From: Chitinophagales bacterium
GTDB lineage: Bacteria; Bacteroidota; Bacteroidia; Chitinophagales; JADIYW01
Direction: 5' to 3'
Assembly: GCA_019694955.1 (NCBI GenBank)
Contig: JAIBAX010000026.1
Coordinates: 1-61,452 of the forward strand
Length of the DNA stretch: 61,452 nt
In this document: one piece after another, positions 1 to 9,524 of the stretch
How the letters are laid out: every line of letters starts with the position of its first letter
How positions within the stretch are numbered: the first letter of the stretch is position 1
Made by a program: the position numbers and the translations under genes
The notes under the pieces: generated by a model
Seen by the model: the letters and a program-made list of their open reading frames with translations, nothing else
Told to the model about the DNA's origin: nothing
Database searches by the model: none

Positions 1-113
1 GAGACATTAAAAACGAAGGTTACGAGATCATGAATAGCCCATCTATTCCACTGGCCACCATCGAAATTCCAAGAAGCTTGCGTAGTGCCGCTACAAAAGA
101 AGGTAAGAAATAA
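1..113 (+). CDS. rplY: 50S ribosomal protein L25/Ctc, C-terminal end (partial)
   Basis: The last 36 codons of a gene that starts before the window, read in the frame that ends at the TAA at 111-113. The residues (…GYEIMNSPSIPLATIEIPR…) and the Ala/Lys-rich end resemble the C-terminal domain of the L25/Ctc family, which binds 5S rRNA. The position just upstream of pth also fits, since rplY-pth is a common Bacteroidota gene order. Only a short tail is visible, so the name is an inference from the tail plus the neighbour. Confidence 0.7.
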   Translation, partial: DIKNEGYEIMNSPSIPLATIEIPRSLRSAATKEGKK

Positions 114-139
114 GAAACTTATTACAAATGCCTACCCTA

Positions 140-170
140 TGCCCCCTGTTTATGCAGGGGGCATTTTTTA
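140..170 (+). terminator. Rho-independent terminator after rplY
   Basis: A perfect 9-bp stem (TGCCCCCTG at 140-148 with CAGGGGGCA at 155-163), a 6-nt loop and a run of six T at 164-169. It lies 26 bases after the L25 stop codon and separates that gene from pth. Confidence 0.92.
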
Positions 171-216
171 TTAATATTCAATCTAAAAAGTAAAAACAAC
201 TTCATAACTTTATAGC

Positions 217-783
217 ATGAAATTTCTGATAGTAGGTTTAGGAAATATAGGTCCTGAATATATTTTCACCAGACATAATATAGGTTTTTTAGCTGCTGAC
301 AGGTTTGCAGAAAAAATTCAAGTGAGTTTCAAAAGCGACCGCTTTGGAGATATTGCCAAAGGCACCCTTAAAGGAAAGCAAATCACCCTCCTTAAGCCCA
401 ATACCTATATGAACCTTAGCGGAAAAGCAGTAAAATTTTGGATGCAACAATTGCAAATTCCCATCGAGCAAGTGTTGGTTATTGTTGACGATCTCGCCCT
501 ACCCTTCGGCACATTGCGGGTGCGCTCCAGTGGCAGTGATGCCGGACATAACGGGTTAAAAAGCATGCAGGCAGAATTGGGCACCTCCGCCTATCCGCGG
601 TTAAGATTCGGCATCGGCAATGATTTCGCCAAAGGAAGACAGGTAGAGTATGTCCTCGGCAAGTGGACAGCAGAGCAAGAAGCAACCTTACCTGCCAAAT
701 TAGACAAATGTGTGGAAATCATACAATCCTTCTGTTTGGCAGGCATTCAAATAACGATGAATCAGTTTAACAATCAACCATGA
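217..783 (+). CDS. pth: Peptidyl-tRNA hydrolase
   Basis: Cytoplasmic enzyme that releases the peptide from peptidyl-tRNA that has dropped off ribosomes. The 188 residues match the usual length. Visible signature residues are Asn10 in the opening GLGN motif, catalytic His20 in TRHNIGF, Asn66 in YMNLSG, Asp91-Asp92 in VDDLALPFG, and Asn112 in GHNGLKS. The next gene starts inside its end (ATGA overlap at 780-783), so the two are probably co-translated. A weak TAacTTTA sits at 205-212, only four bases before the start, so a near-leaderless message is possible. The terminator before it makes this the first gene of its unit. Confidence 0.97.
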   Translation: MKFLIVGLGNIGPEYIFTRHNIGFLAADRFAEKIQVSFKSDRFGDIAKGTLKGKQITLLKPNTYMNLSGKAVKFWMQQLQIPIEQVLVIVDDLALPFGTLRVRSSGSDAGHNGLKSMQAELGTSAYPRLRFGIGNDFAKGRQVEYVLGKWTAEQEATLPAKLDKCVEIIQSFCLAGIQITMNQFNNQP

Positions 784-1391
784 AGATATTTTGTATTGGT
801 CGCAACTATGCGGCACATGCGGCAGAATTGCAGAATGAAATCCCCAGCGAGCCGGTCGTTTTTATGAAGCCGATTTCAGCACTGTTAAAAGGGAATCAGC
901 CACTTTATTATCCTTCATTCACACAAAACCTCCATTATGAAGGGGAAGTTGTGTTGAGAATAGGTAAGAATGGCAAGAAAATTCAGGAAAAATTTGCTGC
1001 TGGGTATATAGATGCCATTACGTTGGGTTTCGATTTTACCGCCCGTGATATTCAAGATAAACTTAAGGCAAAAGGTCTCCCTTGGGAGATTGCCAAAGGC
1101 TTTGACGGCTCGGCTGCCATCGGAAATTTTATTCCTATAAGTGACATCGTCAACTTTCCCAACATTGCGTTTACAGTCCTAAAGAATGGCGAAATAGTAC
1201 AAAACGGAGATACCCAACTTTTGCTCTTCAGTTTTGCCAAAATCATCTCCTATATTTCCCAATACTTCACCCTCCATACCGGAGATTTAATATTTACGGG
1301 AACACCGGAAGGCGTAGGTCCGGTGCAGATTGGAGATATTTTAACCGCAAGAATAGGAGAAAATACTTTGATTCAATGTCCAATTAAGTAA
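780..1391 (+). CDS. Fumarylacetoacetate hydrolase (FAH) family protein
   Basis: A 203-residue single-domain FAH protein, the size of the FAHD1/acylpyruvase and 2-hydroxyhepta-2,4-diene-1,7-dioate isomerase group. Family members use Mg2+ to cleave C-C bonds in, or decarboxylate, small diketo acids. Metal ligands Glu54 and Glu56 lie in HYEGEVVL and Asp85 in [10 protein letters not shown]. Lys106 and the block [14 protein letters not shown] near the end are also typical. It overlaps pth by four bases. The substrate cannot be read from sequence; acylpyruvase or oxaloacetate decarboxylase activity is the likeliest. Confidence 0.9.
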   Translation: MKIFCIGRNYAAHAAELQNEIPSEPVVFMKPISALLKGNQPLYYPSFTQNLHYEGEVVLRIGKNGKKIQEKFAAGYIDAITLGFDFTARDIQDKLKAKGLPWEIAKGFDGSAAIGNFIPISDIVNFPNIAFTVLKNGEIVQNGDTQLLLFSFAKIISYISQYFTLHTGDLIFTGTPEGVGPVQIGDILTARIGENTLIQCPIK

Positions 1392-1400
1392 AAAATAAGT

Positions 1401-1952
1401 ATGTCTGAAAATGAGTTTCTTAAATTAAATTACAAATTAGAAGAGCATGATTACCGCATTTTCTGTCTATTTATGATAAACAAATCAAAAAATAAATGGC
1501 TAAACCCAAGTAAAACAGCTATTGGAGTAACTATTTTAGTATATTCAATAATAATCATCCTTATGTCTAAGCAAGACATTATCTCATTTTTTATTCCAAC
1601 ATTGTTGTTTTTTACACTTTATTTGATCTTCATCATTTTCAAAAGGCAAATTCTTTGGCGTGCTATCAAAAAGAGATACCTGCATCTTTTTAATAAAGAT
1701 TTTATTCTTAGCATATCTCCAGAAAATGTAACAACATCATCTAATGGTGCTTTATTACAATTAAACTATTCCATAATAAAAGAAATATACAATATTGAAC
1801 AATATATATACATTATATTAAACGAAAATCAAGGAATTATTATACCAAAATACAAAATAGAAAATATACAGTTGCAAGAATTTTGGGAACACATAACTTA
1901 CCTTTCTAAACAGAATAATATTCCCATAAATGACATTAATATTTTTATTTAA
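1401..1952 (+). CDS. YcxB-like membrane protein
   Basis: 183 residues of unknown function. Two closely spaced hydrophobic helices (about residues 39-54 and 59-80) are followed by a C-terminal soluble domain whose beta-rich pattern (…LNYSIIKEIYNIEQYIYIIL… then IIIPK) matches my memory of the YcxB-like family. It starts nine bases after the FAH gene and may be a late member of that unit, though its lower GC content than pth and FAH suggests a separate history. Confidence 0.65.
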   Translation: MSENEFLKLNYKLEEHDYRIFCLFMINKSKNKWLNPSKTAIGVTILVYSIIIILMSKQDIISFFIPTLLFFTLYLIFIIFKRQILWRAIKKRYLHLFNKDFILSISPENVTTSSNGALLQLNYSIIKEIYNIEQYIYIILNENQGIIIPKYKIENIQLQEFWEHITYLSKQNNIPINDINIFI

Positions 1953-2085
1953 ATTCCACATAACTCAAGATGGCATCATACAATAATATAGCGTTTGATA
2001 CAAATAGGGAATATTTCAACAACAAAAACTGGAGAAAACCCTTTAGTAGAGTGTTCAATAAAATACATTATTTCAACAGAAATTT

Positions 2086-2093
2086 TATCTTTG
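2086..2093 (+). promoter_or_regulatory. metK promoter -7 element
   Basis: TATCTTTG matches the Bacteroidota -7 consensus TAnnTTTG, 50 bases before the metK start. No good TTG element lies 19-20 bases further up. I saw no clear SAM-riboswitch fold in the 190-base gap before metK. Confidence 0.55.
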
Positions 2094-2143
2094 CTTCGCA
2101 AATCATAAAATTAAATTTAACATTCAATATTTAACATTATTCT

Positions 2144-3400
2144 ATGCCATATCTTTTCACCTCTGAATCCGTTTCAGAAGGACATCCAGATAAAGTTGCC
2201 GACCAAATTTCGGACGCATTAATCGACCATTTCTTAGCTTTTGACCCCAATGCCAAGGTCGCTTGTGAAACTTTAGTCACCACAGGACAGGTAGTTTTAG
2301 CGGGAGAAGTAAAATCAAAAACATATTTAGATGTTCAAAAAATTGCTAGAGAGGTTATCCGCAAAATAGGCTATACTAAAAGTGAATATATGTTCGAAGC
2401 CAATTCGTGTGGTATTCTTTCAGCTATCCACGAGCAATCCGCAGACATCAACCAAGGTGTAGAAAGAAAAAATCCCGAAGATCAGGGTGCCGGCGATCAA
2501 GGTATGATGTTTGGTTACGCAACCAATGAAACTGAAAACTATATGCCCTTGGCATTAGACTTAGCACATAAATTGCTGATAGAACTGGCAGCTTTGCGTA
2601 GAGAAAATAAAGAAATCACCTACTTACGCCCTGATGCAAAATCGCAAGTAACTTTAGAATACGACGATAACAACAAACCCATCCGTATCGACACCATTGT
2701 CATTTCTACACAACACGATGATTTTGATGCCGACAAGAAGATGTTGGACAAAATCAAACAAGATATGATCCATATTTTAGTGCCTCGTGTAAAATCCAAG
2801 CTTAAGCCAGCACTTCAAGCCTTGTTTACCGACAAGATAAAATATCACATCAATCCTACCGGAAAGTTCGTCATTGGCGGCCCACACGGAGATACCGGTT
2901 TGACTGGAAGAAAAATCATCGTTGACACCTATGGTGGGAAAGGTGCCCATGGTGGTGGTGCATTTTCCGGCAAAGACCCTTCCAAAGTGGACAGGTCTGC
3001 CGCATACGCTGCCAGACATATTGCCAAGAATCTTGTTGCTGCGGGTGTTGCTGACGAGGTACTGGTGCAGGTATCATATGCTATTGGCGTAGCCAAGCCA
3101 ATGGGTATATATATCAATACCTACGGCACTTCTAAGGTAAATATGCACGATGGAGAGATTGCCAGAAAAGTAGAGAAAATCTTTGACATGCGCCCTTATG
3201 CCATTGAGCAAAGATTAAAACTCCGCAATCCCATCTACAGCGAAACAGCCGCCTACGGACATATGGGTAGAAAAAATGAAGTAGTTACCAAATCATTTGA
3301 GGCTACGGATGGCAGCACTTTGAAAGTGAAAGTTGAGTTGTTCACTTGGGAGAAGTTAGACTTCGTGAAAGAAGTGAAAGCTGCTTTTGGATTGAAATAA
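2144..3400 (+). CDS. metK: S-adenosylmethionine synthase
   Basis: Makes S-adenosylmethionine from methionine and ATP in the cytoplasm. 418 residues. The protein opens with the family signature around [10 protein letters not shown] (His14 in the ATP site) and carries the glycine-rich loop [15 protein letters not shown] near residue 270 and [14 protein letters not shown] near residue 118. It is a little longer than the enterobacterial enzyme (about 384), with an insert around residues 185-215 typical of Bacteroidota versions. It stands alone, with its own promoter element upstream and a separate promoter for the next gene. Confidence 0.98.
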   Translation: MPYLFTSESVSEGHPDKVADQISDALIDHFLAFDPNAKVACETLVTTGQVVLAGEVKSKTYLDVQKIAREVIRKIGYTKSEYMFEANSCGILSAIHEQSADINQGVERKNPEDQGAGDQGMMFGYATNETENYMPLALDLAHKLLIELAALRRENKEITYLRPDAKSQVTLEYDDNNKPIRIDTIVISTQHDDFDADKKMLDKIKQDMIHILVPRVKSKLKPALQALFTDKIKYHINPTGKFVIGGPHGDTGLTGRKIIVDTYGGKGAHGGGAFSGKDPSKVDRSAAYAARHIAKNLVAAGVADEVLVQVSYAIGVAKPMGIYINTYGTSKVNMHDGEIARKVEKIFDMRPYAIEQRLKLRNPIYSETAAYGHMGRKNEVVTKSFEATDGSTLKVKVELFTWEKLDFVKEVKAAFGLK

Positions 3401-3462
3401 TTGTTCTATCCCAATAAAGACATTGTCTTTTAGGTAGAATTCCCATTGTAATTAATCACGTG

Positions 3463-3470
3463 TAATTTTG
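3463..3470 (+). promoter_or_regulatory. mnmH promoter -7 element close to the start codon
   Basis: TAATTTTG fits TAnnTTTG and ends four bases before the ATG of mnmH, so transcription would start at or within a few bases of the start codon. No matching -33 TTG at normal distance is visible. Confidence 0.45.
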
Positions 3471-3474
3471 CCAA

Positions 3475-4479
3475 ATGCCACAAAAAATAATCTTTGAAGA
3501 CTTATTGAAGAATTTTTGTGGATTTCCCATAATTGATGTGCGCTCACCTGGAGAATTTTTGCATGGTCATATACCCGGGGCAATAAATATTCCGCTGTTT
3601 ACCAATGAAGAAAGAGCGAAAGTAGGCACCTGCTACAAACAGCAAGGAAAGGAAACAGCCATTAAGTTGGGATTGGAAATTGTAGGTCCCAAATTAAAGA
3701 TATTTGTACTGGAAGCAGAAAGAATTGCACCCGACAAGCAAGTGATGATCCATTGTTGGCGGGGTGGCATGCGCAGCAGTAGTTTTGCATGGCTATTAGA
3801 AACCGCCGGATTTAAACAGGTGTTCACACTAGAAAAAGGCTATAAAGGATTTAGGAATTGGGTTCTAGAGCAGTTTGGACATAGCTATAATTTCCGCATC
3901 TTGGGTGGATATACGGGAAGTGGAAAAACCGAAATATTACATAAAATGGCAGATGCCGGCGCAACAACCATAGATTTGGAAGGTCTTGCCCACCATAAAG
4001 GTTCGGCATTTGGAGGCTTGGGAGAAACACCGCAGCCAACACAAGAACAATTTGAGAATGTCCTCGCCATCGAGCTATATAAAAAAAGAGAACACCCCAT
4101 ATGGATAGAAGATGAAAGTCGCTGCATTGGTACCAACCACTTGCCGAATAATATTTATACCCAGAAAATGGAGGCGACACTTCATTTTATAGATGCTGAT
4201 ATAGAAGACCGAATAAAAACGTTGGTACGCAATTATGGACAGTTTACAAAAGAGGATTTAGCAATAGCCATTGCCAAAATTAAAAAGAAAATTGGGCCAC
4301 AGCATGCAAAAGCCGCCCTTGAATCCCTGGAACAGGACAATCTGGATGATGTCGCCAGAACCTGTCTTCATTATTATGACAAAGCTTATGATTTTGTTAT
4401 GAATAAGCGCTCGCAAAACAAAGTAAGAAAATACGAAAATTCGCCGAATTTAATTGAACAACTAATTCATTTGCCATGA
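3475..4479 (+). CDS. mnmH: tRNA 2-selenouridine synthase (MnmH/SelU)
   Basis: Replaces sulfur by selenium at the wobble 2-thiouridine of certain tRNAs, using selenophosphate and a geranylated intermediate. 334 residues. An N-terminal rhodanese domain carries the active-site Cys94 in HCWRGGMRS; a C-terminal P-loop domain begins with GGYTGSGKT (144-152). Both are diagnostic for SelU. The stop codon overlaps the start of selD by four bases (4476-4479), so the enzyme is coupled to the gene that makes its selenium donor. Confidence 0.96.
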   Translation: MPQKIIFEDLLKNFCGFPIIDVRSPGEFLHGHIPGAINIPLFTNEERAKVGTCYKQQGKETAIKLGLEIVGPKLKIFVLEAERIAPDKQVMIHCWRGGMRSSSFAWLLETAGFKQVFTLEKGYKGFRNWVLEQFGHSYNFRILGGYTGSGKTEILHKMADAGATTIDLEGLAHHKGSAFGGLGETPQPTQEQFENVLAIELYKKREHPIWIEDESRCIGTNHLPNNIYTQKMEATLHFIDADIEDRIKTLVRNYGQFTKEDLAIAIAKIKKKIGPQHAKAALESLEQDNLDDVARTCLHYYDKAYDFVMNKRSQNKVRKYENSPNLIEQLIHLP

Positions 4480-5504
4480 AAGATATAAAACTAACACAAT
4501 ACAGCCATGGTGCCGGCTGTGGCTGCAAGATATCGCCGAAAAATTTAGATATTATCTTACACAGCGAGATGGAGAAAACAGCCTTTCCGCAATTACTGGT
4601 CGGCTACCAATCTAAGGACGATGCTGCCGTGTTTGACTTGGGTAATGGCAGTGGCGTCATCAGCACTACTGATTTCTTTATGCCGATTGTTGACGACCCA
4701 TTTGATTTTGGTAGAATCGCCGCTACCAATGCCATTAGTGATGTTTATGCTATGGGTGGCACACCCATGATGGCTGTTGCTATCTTAGGATGGCCTATCA
4801 ACACACTACCCCCAGAAATTGCCTCAAAAGTGGTAGATGGCGGCAGGAAAGCTTGTCTGGATGCCGGAATACCGTTGGCGGGCGGACATAGTATTGATTG
4901 CCCAGAGCCTGTATTTGGGTTGGCAGTAACCGGATTGGTTCCGCTGACGAATGTAAAGCAAAATGATAAAGCAACTGCCGGATGTAGTTTATTCCTTAGC
5001 AAACCATTAGGTGTCGGAATCTTAACCACCGCCCAAAAGAAAGGCGTACTGCTGCCGGAGCATACACATATCGCTACAAATTGGATGACAACGCTTAATA
5101 AATCGGGTGCTCAGTTTGGAGGACTACCCTATGTCAAGGCCATGACAGACGTCACAGGTTTTGGGCTAGGCGGGCATTTACTGGAGATGTGTGAAGGAAG
5201 TAATCTTTATGCAGAGATAGATTTCCATAAAATTCCTATCATTGAAGAAACAAACATTTATCTCGCCCAACAGTGTATTCCGGGAGGAACAAATAGAAAC
5301 TGGGATAGCTATGGCAATCATATCTCCCTACAAGATAAAAACTACCAATCGATTATATGCGACCCTCAAACCAGTGGTGGATTATTAGTGGCAGTCGAAG
5401 AAAAGGAAGCATTCATTGAATTTTGTAGAAATAATCATATCGATATCTGGGAAATTGGCCATCTGTCAGCACAAGTAAGAGACAAAAGAATTACCATTCT
5501 TTAA
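4476..5504 (+). CDS. selD: Selenide, water dikinase (selenophosphate synthetase)
   Basis: Makes selenophosphate from selenide and ATP. 342 residues, with the N-terminal catalytic motif [10 protein letters not shown]; Cys15 and Lys18 take the places of the active-site Cys (or Sec) and Lys. The codon is TGT, so this is the cysteine form and no SECIS is needed. The AIRS-like body is intact, including DDAAV near residue 47 and the late DPQTSGGLL motif. Overlap with mnmH shows that its selenophosphate goes at least to tRNA modification; no selA or selB is in this window. Confidence 0.97.
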   Translation: MKDIKLTQYSHGAGCGCKISPKNLDIILHSEMEKTAFPQLLVGYQSKDDAAVFDLGNGSGVISTTDFFMPIVDDPFDFGRIAATNAISDVYAMGGTPMMAVAILGWPINTLPPEIASKVVDGGRKACLDAGIPLAGGHSIDCPEPVFGLAVTGLVPLTNVKQNDKATAGCSLFLSKPLGVGILTTAQKKGVLLPEHTHIATNWMTTLNKSGAQFGGLPYVKAMTDVTGFGLGGHLLEMCEGSNLYAEIDFHKIPIIEETNIYLAQQCIPGGTNRNWDSYGNHISLQDKNYQSIICDPQTSGGLLVAVEEKEAFIEFCRNNHIDIWEIGHLSAQVRDKRITIL

Positions 5505-5520
5505 TATACATCAAAATAAA

Positions 5521-5548
5521 CTTGAATCCCGAATGAACGGGATTCAAG
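5521..5548. terminator. Hairpin between convergent genes
   Basis: Perfect 11-bp stem CTTGAATCCCG / CGGGATTCAAG with a 6-nt loop, between the ends of selD (+) and the companion gene (-). The + side has no T run. Read on the minus strand it is followed by TTTATTTTGA, so it may mainly end the minus-strand unit. Confidence 0.6.
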
Positions 5549-5563
5549 ACGGTTCATTATGCC

Positions 5564-5938
5564 TTATGGTTTTACAGGAATCAACACATCTGACTCTGAG
5601 CCTGGTGCATTTAGCCTGTCATGTGCCAACATGTATTCAAAATCCTTAGAAGAAAGCTTTAGTTTCAGCGATCCATAAATCTTTGAGTCGGCAAATTCTT
5701 CGATAGAATATCTTATTATCAATGAAGAATGAGCAAATTCCAGCGATAGTGTTTTTTGTCGCTCTTCCCTAGTTAAGATTTTTGTTCCGGGGGTAAATTG
5801 CTCCTCTTCTTGTTCGGTAAAACTAAGTGTTTTGTAGTCAGCATCTAAAAGAATGCCTTTAGGGAAGATTATTTCCCATGTCACAAATAGTGTTTGGGCA
5901 ATGGGGTCTTTTTCTTTTTTGATTTTAATTCCTTTCAT
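5564..5938 (-). CDS. Companion protein of trypsin-like protease, copy A (unknown family)
   Basis: 124 residues, no signal peptide or membrane segment, alternating polar/hydrophobic pattern that suggests beta strands. I do not recognise the family. It is clearly related to the 121-residue protein at 9148-9513: both have an early FVTW/LVTW-K/E-I block, a middle LxIxYxIxEF block, and the same C-terminal tail ESDV-x-x-PVKP. Its start overlaps the protease stop codon (ATGA), so the two are translationally coupled. Inhibitor, chaperone, substrate or adaptor of the protease are all possible. Confidence 0.85.
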   Translation of the reverse strand: MKGIKIKKEKDPIAQTLFVTWEIIFPKGILLDADYKTLSFTEQEEEQFTPGTKILTREERQKTLSLEFAHSSLIIRYSIEEFADSKIYGSLKLKLSSKDFEYMLAHDRLNAPGSESDVLIPVKP

Positions 5939-6708
5939 AAGTTTGATTTTAAAGTATTAGTAATTATTCGCTCCATAATGATAGTTTTGGGTTTTTGTGG
6001 TATTTCCTTTGGAAGGACTACAAAACGTAGTTCATCGCCCACTTCAACAAAATCCGCTGCCACAGTGGTGCGGAAGAGCCCAAGAAACCGATGATGCTTG
6101 TCAAACACAGGCGAACCGGAACTTCCTGAAAACATATCCAAGAAAGCAAACATAAACGGATAGGTTTCCATTAAAACATTGTCTTTCGCATAAGAAATCG
6201 TTGCCTTCATTCCCAAAGGAAAACCAATGGCATAAGCAGCAATTGCATCAGGAAAGCACGCATTATCAGGAAAAGCTGTTTCCTGAATGATAGGCTCATC
6301 AAAATGTATGACAGCAAAATCAAATTCACATAAATCATTCTGCACATATTTGGTGATGCTGGCACTAGAAAAATTAAAAATACGTGGGGTTATAGTGGAA
6401 TTTCCAACGTAAAAATCAAAGATGACATATCCATCGAATGAAGGATTTACACCATGTGCAGTAGTAATTACCTGATGGCTATTGATAGCAAATCCGGTAC
6501 ATCTAATCTGATATTTCTCACGACCAAAAATCCTATATGCTTCTTCGTGGGTATTGAGGGAACGCTTTTCGCTTTTCTGCAATACTTGTTGTCCCTGTTT
6601 ATCTACCCCTTCAAAACAAGTAATAGCGCATACCCTCTTCAGATTCGCCAAAACACCAGCATTGGTTATGTCCGATGCATCTTTCAGAAAAGGTTTTCCA
6701 TAAATCAT
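5935..6708 (-). CDS. Trypsin-like serine protease, copy A
   Basis: 257 residues. A chymotrypsin-fold triad can be read as His85 (ITTAHG), Asp130 (EFDFAVIHFD) and Ser197 (SGSSGSPVF). There is no signal peptide, so it may act in the cytoplasm. The first 65 residues precede the protease core. The paralogue at 9525-10598 shares VCAI, the H/D/S blocks and IGFPLGxxAxISY. It heads a two-gene unit with the companion protein. The SGSP version of the serine loop is like that of stress or immune trypsin-like peptidases (the 'Trypsin_2' type) rather than digestive enzymes. Confidence 0.9.
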   Translation of the reverse strand: MIYGKPFLKDASDITNAGVLANLKRVCAITCFEGVDKQGQQVLQKSEKRSLNTHEEAYRIFGREKYQIRCTGFAINSHQVITTAHGVNPSFDGYVIFDFYVGNSTITPRIFNFSSASITKYVQNDLCEFDFAVIHFDEPIIQETAFPDNACFPDAIAAYAIGFPLGMKATISYAKDNVLMETYPFMFAFLDMFSGSSGSPVFDKHHRFLGLFRTTVAADFVEVGDELRFVVLPKEIPQKPKTIIMERIITNTLKSNL

Positions 6709-6772
6709 TCTACCATATTAATTGTATTTACAGTTGGGTAAAATGCTTCATAAAGACAAATACAATACCATA

Positions 6773-6985
6773 TCAGAGTACATCCTCATGGATGGTATAT
6801 CGTCGGACGGTATTCTTCGTTTCAAAAAACACGAGTTTTTTCTTGATAAAGTCATTTTTCCATCGCGAAAGGATAGTCGGTGCAATAGCATGTTTCTTTG
6901 CCAATTCTGAAAGCTTACTTTTGTTTTGTATCAATTCAAGAATCAAATCCGCTTTAAAACGAGGTGAATATGTCCTTCTGGTCAT
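6773..6985 (-). pseudogene. IS3-family OrfA-like helix-turn-helix remnant
   Basis: 70-codon reading frame whose first 50 residues (RRTYSPRFKADLILELI…LAKKHAIAPTILSRWKNDF) match the N-terminal helix-turn-helix of IS3/IS911 OrfA transposase subunits. The normal coiled-coil part and OrfB are absent, and no terminal repeats are visible. It lies upstream of the protease gene on the same strand and 186 bases from the divergent 457-residue gene. It could be decayed, or retained as a small DNA-binding protein. Confidence 0.65.
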
Positions 6986-7171
6986 TACAAATTAATTTAT
7001 ACAAATATTCACCTTTTCTATTGAATAAAAAGTTACAAATTATAACAAAAATTCCCATTTTTTTCCGTTGATTTGTAAGGCAAATACAGTTAATGATGTA
7101 TTGTAAAGGCTTGTTTTTCAAACTAAACCACTATTCGGGAGTCAAAAAAATAATTCTCTAAAACAACAAGA

Positions 7172-8545
7172 ATGAAAAATTCCAAACTGCTGGACTTGAT
7201 TAGCATACTACTACCCGAAGAAGTAAAAGACTTTAACAGTTATATTTCTAATATCTATACGGGTAAATCTTCGCTTCCTTTTCAGTTGTGGCAGGCTTTA
7301 TATAATCTATACCCTGATTTAGACGAACGCAAAATTGGAAAAGAAAAAATTTATAAGAAACTATTTGGCAATGAGGTATATAACGAAAATAGGGTTGCCA
7401 AAATCATGACGGAACTGTTCAAGATTTTGGAAGAGTTTATTTTTATAAAACAGGTAGAAGACGAGCACTTATACAAAAAGTTAAAACTGATGGAATTCTA
7501 CCAAAAGCGGCAGCTGGGCAGGCTATTCCAATCCACCCAAAAAGAAGCGGGAAAATTATGGGAACAGGAAAAAGAATGTGGAAAAAAATACTACCTAAAG
7601 TATGAGATGGAGGTACAAAAGCTTTTGCTCACACAAACATTGGAAAACCGACAACTTGATTTCCAAAATGCTTACGATGCTGTGGTTAATTTTTCTGAGA
7701 GTGAGTTGCTAAGACTGGAAAATCTGGAAGAAACAGGAAGAAGTAAACATCTCCGAAAAAACTCCCCTAACAATATGTTTTACAATGTACATAGGAAACT
7801 GGAGCGTTTAAAAACCAATGCCAGTGATCAGATGATACAGGATACCTATACCTATATTAAAGATTATATCCGCTACTTTGCCAAGGAAGAAAGTAGAGAA
7901 ATCCTCAATATATTCCTCAATCATGCCATCAAATGGGTCAATCACGGCAAGGTAACACATGAGTTTCTCTTAGATGTTTACCATATATTTATTGATAAAG
8001 GCGTACTTCTTCAAGAGAACAATACCCTTTTCATTGCCACGTATAAAAATTATATTACCTGTGCATTGCGAATTGGTAGAATTGCCGAAGCAAACATATT
8101 CTTGGATAAATATAAGCCCTTTTTGCCATGTACCTTACAAGAGGAGGCTTATCTGTTTAACAAAGCGAGTATCCTTTTTGAGCAAGAAAAATACTTGGAA
8201 ATATTGGAAATGCTCCACACAATTAAGTCTGATGACATCTTTTATAATATCAACCAAAGAAGATTGTATATCAAAACCTTATATGAACTTTTCCATCGAG
8301 ATGAGAAGTATTACGACCTTTATCAATCCCATTGCGGGGCTTTCAAACGCTTTATCTACACGGACGAAAAAATTCCCGAATACCTTCAAGAAGCGAACAA
8401 GAGTTTTTTGAAGATTGTACAAAAAATAGAAGCCATTGACAACAAAAATGACACTTCAAAAATAACCAAGATTATGAAAGAAATAAATGAAACAACCAGC
8501 CTCGCAGAAAGAGACTGGTTGCTGAAAAAGTTGAAGGAAGTGTAA
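7172..8545 (+). CDS. Large helical protein of unknown function, copy A (457 aa)
   Basis: Entirely alpha-helical in appearance, with no signal peptide or membrane segment. The first 80 residues carry the pattern LL-P-E-x-K-D-F … YPDLD … KEKIYKKLFG … NENRVAKIMTELFKILEEF, which I associate with a large, undescribed Bacteroidota family, often several copies per genome. The C-terminal half looks like degenerate TPR-type helical pairs and ends in a strongly conserved region (YTDEKIPEYLQEANKSFLKI … ERDWLLKKL). The paralogue at 13666-15048 matches along the full length. It is divergent from the protease/companion unit. Confidence 0.85.
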   Translation: MKNSKLLDLISILLPEEVKDFNSYISNIYTGKSSLPFQLWQALYNLYPDLDERKIGKEKIYKKLFGNEVYNENRVAKIMTELFKILEEFIFIKQVEDEHLYKKLKLMEFYQKRQLGRLFQSTQKEAGKLWEQEKECGKKYYLKYEMEVQKLLLTQTLENRQLDFQNAYDAVVNFSESELLRLENLEETGRSKHLRKNSPNNMFYNVHRKLERLKTNASDQMIQDTYTYIKDYIRYFAKEESREILNIFLNHAIKWVNHGKVTHEFLLDVYHIFIDKGVLLQENNTLFIATYKNYITCALRIGRIAEANIFLDKYKPFLPCTLQEEAYLFNKASILFEQEKYLEILEMLHTIKSDDIFYNINQRRLYIKTLYELFHRDEKYYDLYQSHCGAFKRFIYTDEKIPEYLQEANKSFLKIVQKIEAIDNKNDTSKITKIMKEINETTSLAERDWLLKKLKEV

Positions 8546-8677
8546 TTCACGTGAATTCGGGAACATAGAGCAGTTGCGTATTCTTTGCAACTTTGCGGTT
8601 ATGAAATAGCAAAAACTAATATTGCAAATTACTCATTATCATTTATTTATAATTTGTTCACTTCTGAATTCACGTTA
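8544..8677. repeat. Small inverted-repeat (MITE-like) element
   Basis: Ends share the core ACGTGAATTC in inverted orientation: left end 8549-8562 (continuing GGGA) and right end 8664-8677. The left end also contains the palindrome AATTCACGTGAATT (8544-8557). The 30 bases inward from the left end align in about 24 positions with the complement of the right end of a similar element at 31341-31600. It fills the gap between two convergent genes and encodes nothing visible. Confidence 0.5.
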
Positions 8678-8678
8678 A

Positions 8679-9113
8679 TTAATGATTTCTAAAAAAAGAC
8701 GTGGCAATGGCAATAAGCAAACCAAAGGATGTCGCTGCCATTGTTGCAATATTTTCTGGATTATTCTTGTTCAAATAAACGGAAATTATGATTGAACTTA
8801 GTCCAACAATAATATAACTGATCGAATAAAAAAGTCCAAATATCAGTGTATTATTTTCAGATATGGTTGATCCTGTATTTTGTAATTTCGCATACAACCT
8901 ATTTTTAAAAGCCTTTTCTGTCGTTTTTACGCCAAATGTTATGGCGAAAATACTGCCAACGAATCCTGACAATACATTGTTAATGTGCATTAATAGGGCA
9001 TTGTCTAAAACTTGTTTTTTCAATGCCATCCCAAGTATCACTCCTGAGCAAATAATATAACTTATTAGCGTTAGAATTACTATGGCTTTTACTATAAATT
9101 CCTTGAGCTTCAT
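8679..9113 (-). CDS. Small membrane protein, four predicted helices
   Basis: 144 residues with hydrophobic stretches near 8-30, 44-62, 89-111 and 120-140 and a short polar middle loop. Family not recognised. It is the last gene of a three-gene minus-strand unit, starting 34 bases after the copy-B companion protein, so it may belong with the copy-B protease. The copy-A module lacks it. Confidence 0.75.
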   Translation of the reverse strand: MKLKEFIVKAIVILTLISYIICSGVILGMALKKQVLDNALLMHINNVLSGFVGSIFAITFGVKTTEKAFKNRLYAKLQNTGSTISENNTLIFGLFYSISYIIVGLSSIIISVYLNKNNPENIATMAATSFGLLIAIATSFFRNH

Positions 9114-9147
9114 AATTGCAGTTTTACTAATTTGAACAGAATGTTTA

Positions 9148-9513
9148 TCACGGTTTTACCGGTTTAATTACATCAGACTCGTTTGAAGGATCATCGAGAT
9201 AGGCGTGTGAAATGTCAACCTGAAAAGTACTTCCATTAGAGATGGATAGTTCAATGGCACCTTTCTCATTAAAATCATAAAATTCATCTATTCGATAGCT
9301 AATTGTAAGTATATTATTAGCAACACTTACTTTTAATGCTCTCTCATCGTCTGGCATTCGAACTCTATTGAATCCAATTATAGAATTCGTTTTAATCTTA
9401 CAATCCTTAACATCAGAATCGTTCAGGTTTTCAACCTGGATCTTCCAAGTAACAAGACAAGTTTTCTGAGTTTCATCCCTGTGTTTGTTTAAACTAACTT
9501 CTTTAAAATTCAT
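9148..9513 (-). CDS. Companion protein of trypsin-like protease, copy B (unknown family)
   Basis: 121 residues, soluble, beta-rich pattern. Homologous to the copy-A companion (5564-5938): LVTWKI near residue 20, LTISYRIDEFYDF near residue 70, and the C-terminal ESDVIKPVKP. The constant last residues suggest a functional tail, for instance a docking or cleavage sequence for the adjacent protease. It starts 11 bases after the protease stop. No known fold could be assigned by eye. Confidence 0.85.
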   Translation of the reverse strand: MNFKEVSLNKHRDETQKTCLVTWKIQVENLNDSDVKDCKIKTNSIIGFNRVRMPDDERALKVSVANNILTISYRIDEFYDFNEKGAIELSISNGSTFQVDISHAYLDDPSNESDVIKPVKP

Positions 9514-9524
9514 AATTTTAATTT

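Noticed and set aside
1953..2143. SAM riboswitch before metK
   Set aside because: No conserved stem set or anti-SAM motif could be recognised; only a promoter element was found.
4476..5504. Selenocysteine in SelD
   Set aside because: The active-site codon is TGT; there is no in-frame TGA.
6773..6985. Active IS3-family insertion sequence
   Set aside because: Only the N-terminal half of OrfA remains; no OrfB, no terminal repeats and no target duplication visible.
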